Source: Rhodospirillales bacterium
Lineage (GTDB): Bacteria; Pseudomonadota; Alphaproteobacteria; Rhodospirillales; Defluviicoccaceae
Direction: 5' to 3'
NCBI GenBank assembly: GCA_026125865.1
Contig: JAHCKI010000103.1
Span: 1-7,738, forward strand
Length of the DNA: 7,738 nt
Shown piece by piece: positions 5,708 to 7,738 of this stretch. The position numbers were made by a program, and so were the translations under genes. The notes beneath the pieces were generated by a model. The model was given only the letters and a program-made list of their open reading frames with translations. It was not told where the DNA came from and did no database searches. Each line of letters opens with the position of its first letter. Positions within the stretch are counted from its first letter, which is position 1.

Positions 5708-7361
5708 GATCCAAGCCCTTATTAGCTAGATAAGCCTCGGCGAACCAGGCGACGGAATGGCGGGCGCCACGACAATCACGAACCGCCTTTCGGTACGGCA
5801 CGATTGCGGATCCGCAGGTGACCTCCATCCAATAGTTCAGATAACGCCGCTCGAAGCGATGCCATCGCCCGCGACCCAGCGGTGCATGCAAGATCTTGCA
5901 GGCGGGTCGTACCAGATAGCGCATCCAATTCGGGCTTACGGTTTGCGGGAAGCGCCAACGTTGCCCCTGCCAGACGCCACCCCAGTTCTGTTCGGCCAGC
6001 GTCTCCCGATAGAGCCGTTGGTGCGCCTTGGCCGCGAGCGGCACGCTTTGCCAGAAATCCAGGTAGTCGTCATCCCACAATGGCAAGCGCCAGTCGAAGC
6101 CAAGGAACTCATAAATGCGTTGGCCGTTCACGACGTACTTGCACTGCCGGTTTTCAAACTCGAGGGCCTCATAGACGCCGTGCACCGTCTCGGCGTCGTC
6201 CAGGGCGTCGGCGATGGGAGCAATTTCGGTATCGAGGCGCAGAGCCATGCGCGTGTCATGTACGGGTGTGGCGAGCGACTGCCACAACCTGAAATGTTTC
6301 TTGACCGCGCATTCGAGGATAAGGTTCCGACGATGTTCGGCGTCGAGATCGAAGTGGAGTTTGGTGAGGGGCTCGACGATATGATTGCCGGAAATGAAGT
6401 CGCCGGTGCTGCCGTTGACGATGATGGCGTCGTTCGGCAAAAAACCGGCTTCGGCGAGGCCTCGCACCGCCGGCAGGTCCTGGACGAACGGAACCGCCGA
6501 ACAGGTGTCGGCGTAATCCAGGTACGCCTGGTGCAGATCGGATTGGAACAGGTCACGCTGGCCTGAAAGGGAGTATGGAAAAAAGCACCACGGAAAACCG
6601 AGCTTTTCGGCGATCTTTCGGCTGGCGGCTGCTTCATAGTTGCCGGGCAAGCCATAGGCGAAACAGACCACCGGCCGATAGCCGATGTAAGCCAGAGCGG
6701 ACGCGACCAACCGTGAATCATTGCCGGCGCTGAGCGGAACGGCGATCGTTCGGCCGGCGGCCGATTGCGCCATGCGCTCGATCACAGCCAGCGTAACCTC
6801 CGCCAAACGGCGTTTCAGCACGTTATCGTCGGCTGCGACAATTCGCCATGGCTCATAGCGAAGATAGCGACGTCGCGCGACCGGACAATAGCTATGGAAC
6901 AGCGCCATTTCACCCGGCGCCAGTTGCTCAAGGCCGCCGTAGAGCGTGTCCGTGCCGATGGTGTAGCCGGCCATCGCCAACGCCAACGCGGCATCCTCGT
7001 TGACGGAATTGAGGCCAAGGTCGGCGACCAATCGCGGCGCGCGCGCGGCGACCACATGACCGCGTTCCGATTTGGCGAAGAAGAGCGGTGTCGAGCGGAT
7101 GCGATCCACCGCCGCCAGGGTCCAGCCCGGTCCGCTTGCCGCGATGGCGAAGTGACCATGAAGTCCGCGCAGCATTTCGAGGACGTCGTGCTCAACGCCT
7201 TGAGCACGGTCGAGGGATTCGGCAACGGCGATATCCGACACGCCATGGAGATAGCCGGTCAGCCAAGTCTCGGTTTCACCCACCATGATCCGGCGCCAAC
7301 CGAAAGCTTCCTCGATTTGAACGCTGGCCGGTGACGCAAGGGACGGACTGGAATCGACCAT
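5685..7361 (-). CDS. Asparagine-synthase-like ATP-dependent amide ligase with degenerate glutaminase domain
   Basis: A 558-residue relative of asparagine synthetase B, whose family adenylates a carboxylate with ATP and lets ammonia or an amine attack it. The synthetase half shows the ATP pyrophosphatase loop SAGNDSR (211-217; standard form SGGxDS), AYGLPGNYEAAASRKIAEKL (235-254), NGSTGDFISG (316-325, at the place of the family's second glycine/acidic loop) and DWRLPLWDDDYLDFW (423-437). The N-terminal half keeps fold landmarks of the glutaminase domain, such as LHGHFAIA (67-74) and DRIRSTPLFFA (86-96). It does not begin Met-Cys-Gly, so the nucleophilic cysteine that releases ammonia from glutamine is absent. 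In a glycan cluster it may amidate a uronic or nonulosonic acid, or join an amino acid to a sugar; this is inference. The start is the ATG at 7361. No strong ribosome site precedes it, and it lies 30 bases after the phosphatase gene. Confidence 0.88.
   Translation of the reverse strand: MVDSSPSLASPASVQIEEAFGWRRIMVGETETWLTGYLHGVSDIAVAESLDRAQGVEHDVLEMLRGLHGHFAIAASGPGWTLAAVDRIRSTPLFFAKSERGHVVAARAPRLVADLGLNSVNEDAALALAMAGYTIGTDTLYGGLEQLAPGEMALFHSYCPVARRRYLRYEPWRIVAADDNVLKRRLAEVTLAVIERMAQSAAGRTIAVPLSAGNDSRLVASALAYIGYRPVVCFAYGLPGNYEAAASRKIAEKLGFPWCFFPYSLSGQRDLFQSDLHQAYLDYADTCSAVPFVQDLPAVRGLAEAGFLPNDAIIVNGSTGDFISGNHIVEPLTKLHFDLDAEHRRNLILECAVKKHFRLWQSLATPVHDTRMALRLDTEIAPIADALDDAETVHGVYEALEFENRQCKYVVNGQRIYEFLGFDWRLPLWDDDYLDFWQSVPLAAKAHQRLYRETLAEQNWGGVWQGQRWRFPQTVSPNWMRYLVRPACKILHAPLGRGRWHRFERRYLNYWMEVTCGSAIVPYRKAVRDCRGARHSVAWFAEAYLANKGLDLEGRALV
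5716..5720 (-). promoter_or_regulatory. Possible ribosome binding site for the deacetylase-GNAT gene
   Basis: On the minus strand this reads AAGGG, 8 bases before the TTG at 5707. A second site, GAAGG at 5701-5705, has its AAGG 8 bases before the in-frame TTG at 5692, so sequence alone does not separate the two starts. Both sites lie inside the final codons of the AsnB-like gene. Confidence 0.4.
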
Positions 7362-7391
7362 GTGAATTGCTGTGAATGCCGGCCGCGGACC
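7362..7391 (-). other. Only intergenic gap in the window
   Basis: Thirty bases between the stop of the HAD phosphatase gene and the ATG of the AsnB-like gene. I see no promoter-like hexamers, no terminator hairpin and no clear Shine-Dalgarno. The only pattern is a 7-base direct repeat, ATTCACA on the minus strand, at 7361-7367 and 7371-7377, spaced by one helical turn. The gap is too short to suggest separate transcription, so the two genes are probably in one operon. Confidence 0.5.
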
Positions 7392-7738
7392 CTACGAATT
7401 CTGAAAACGCCGGCGGAGGGCATCGGCCAGTTCGCGCAGCGCGCCGTGGCCGCCGGGCTTGGTCAAAACAACGTCGGCGGCATCCAAGACCTCGTCATAG
7501 GAATCGGCGACGGCGACGGCACAGCCCGCCACTTCCAGGCACGGAAGATCGTTGATGTCGTTTCCGACGAAGATGACATTGGCGAGCGCAATGCCGCGAT
7601 CGGCGCACCACGCGGCCAGCGCCGGACCCTTGTCGTCTATGCTTTGCAAGCAATCGATCTTCAATTTGTTGCATCGGGCCTGAACGACCGGGTTGCGCTC
7701 CTTCGACAGCACCAGCAACGGCACCCCCAAGCCCTTGA
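7392..7738 (-). CDS. KdsC-like HAD phosphatase domain, probably the C-terminus of a bifunctional acylneuraminate cytidylyltransferase (5' end beyond window)
   Basis: The open frame runs in from the right edge and ends at a TAG at 7394-7392, giving 114 complete residues of C-terminal sequence. It matches the second half of the KdsC/NeuA-associated HAD phosphatases, which remove phosphate from 8- or 9-carbon keto-sugar acids before CMP activation. Visible motifs are VLSKERNPVVQARCNKL (motif II serine, with the adjacent signature), IDDKGPAL (motif III lysine), VGNDINDLPCL (motif IV acidic pair, 7548-7565) and the C-terminal KPGGHGALRE. The N-PVV-ARC-KL pattern and the C-terminal position are typical of phosphatase halves fused to CMP-acylneuraminate synthetase. 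The catalytic DxD and any cytidylyltransferase domain would lie outside the window, so the fusion is an inference; a free-standing phosphatase is the alternative. The TTG at 7730 is internal to the domain and is not the true start. Confidence 0.88.
   Translation of the reverse strand, partial: KGLGVPLLVLSKERNPVVQARCNKLKIDCLQSIDDKGPALAAWCADRGIALANVIFVGNDINDLPCLEVAGCAVAVADSYDEVLDAADVVLTKPGGHGALRELADALRRRFQNS

Larger units (their letters stand above)
1..7738 (-). other. Operon-like block of a surface-glycan biosynthesis cluster
   Basis: All seven genes lie on one strand. The junctions are +30, -23 (or -8), -4, -4, -8 and -4 bases. Three are ATGA overlaps (4397-4400, 3162-3165, 705-708) and two have a TTG start inside the end of the preceding gene. 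Such spacing indicates one transcript and coupled translation. Both outer genes are cut by the window edges, so the promoter and terminator are not visible. The predicted activities (aminotransferase, carbamoyltransferase, glycosyltransferase, amide ligase, deacetylase/acetyltransferase, sugar-acid phosphatase) all fit the making and decorating of one unusual sugar. Confidence 0.85.

Noticed and set aside
5757..6566. A 269-codon open frame on the plus strand
   Set aside because: It is antisense to the AsnB-like gene and has no domain features or independent start signals.
7362..7391. Possible internal promoter or terminator
   Set aside because: At 30 bases it is too short, has no GC hairpin followed by T residues, and shows no paired -35/-10-like hexamers.
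1..7738. Search for CRISPR arrays, insertion sequences, tRNAs, attachment sites, toxin-antitoxin or phage-defence genes
   Set aside because: No regularly spaced repeats, transposase motifs, inverted-repeat ends, cloverleaf-like stretches or defence-type domains were seen. Essentially every base lies in a glycan-biosynthesis gene.

Overview
The window is a single block of seven genes, all on the minus strand. They encode enzymes that make, attach and decorate an unusual cell-surface sugar, so this looks like the interior of an O-antigen, capsule or exopolysaccharide (or possibly glycoprotein) biosynthesis cluster. The DNA is GC-rich and most codons end in G or C. A GC-rich Gram-negative proteobacterium is likely, perhaps an alphaproteobacterium, but this is inferred only from composition and gene families. 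No ribosomal, tRNA or other taxonomic marker is present.

In transcription order (right to left) the genes are: (1) the C-terminal part of a KdsC-like HAD phosphatase, cut by the right edge and most like the phosphatase half of a bifunctional acylneuraminate cytidylyltransferase; (2) an asparagine-synthase-like ATP-dependent amide ligase without the usual N-terminal catalytic cysteine; (3) a fusion of a WbmS/NodB-type polysaccharide-deacetylase-like domain with a GNAT acetyltransferase; (4) a GT4-type glycosyltransferase; (5) a WbqC-family protein; (6) a NodU/TobZ-type O-carbamoyltransferase; (7) a WbpE-like DegT-family sugar aminotransferase, cut by the left edge.

The genes are packed with almost no non-coding DNA: one 30-base gap, then overlaps of 23 (or 8), 4, 4, 8 and 4 bases. 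Three junctions are ATGA stop/start overlaps. Two genes appear to start with TTG inside the end of the upstream gene. This fits one polycistronic, translationally coupled operon whose promoter and terminator both lie outside the window.

Together the genes suggest this working model. An amino sugar (WbpE-type aminotransferase) and/or a nonulosonic acid (cytidylyltransferase/phosphatase) is built and transferred by the glycosyltransferase. It is then modified by amidation (AsnB-like), acyl changes (deacetylase-GNAT) and carbamoylation. The individual families are known. The points of interest are the deacetylase-acetyltransferase fusion, the degenerate amidotransferase half of the AsnB-like protein, and this particular set of modifying enzymes. 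I saw no CRISPR array, mobile element, RNA gene, attachment site or defence system.
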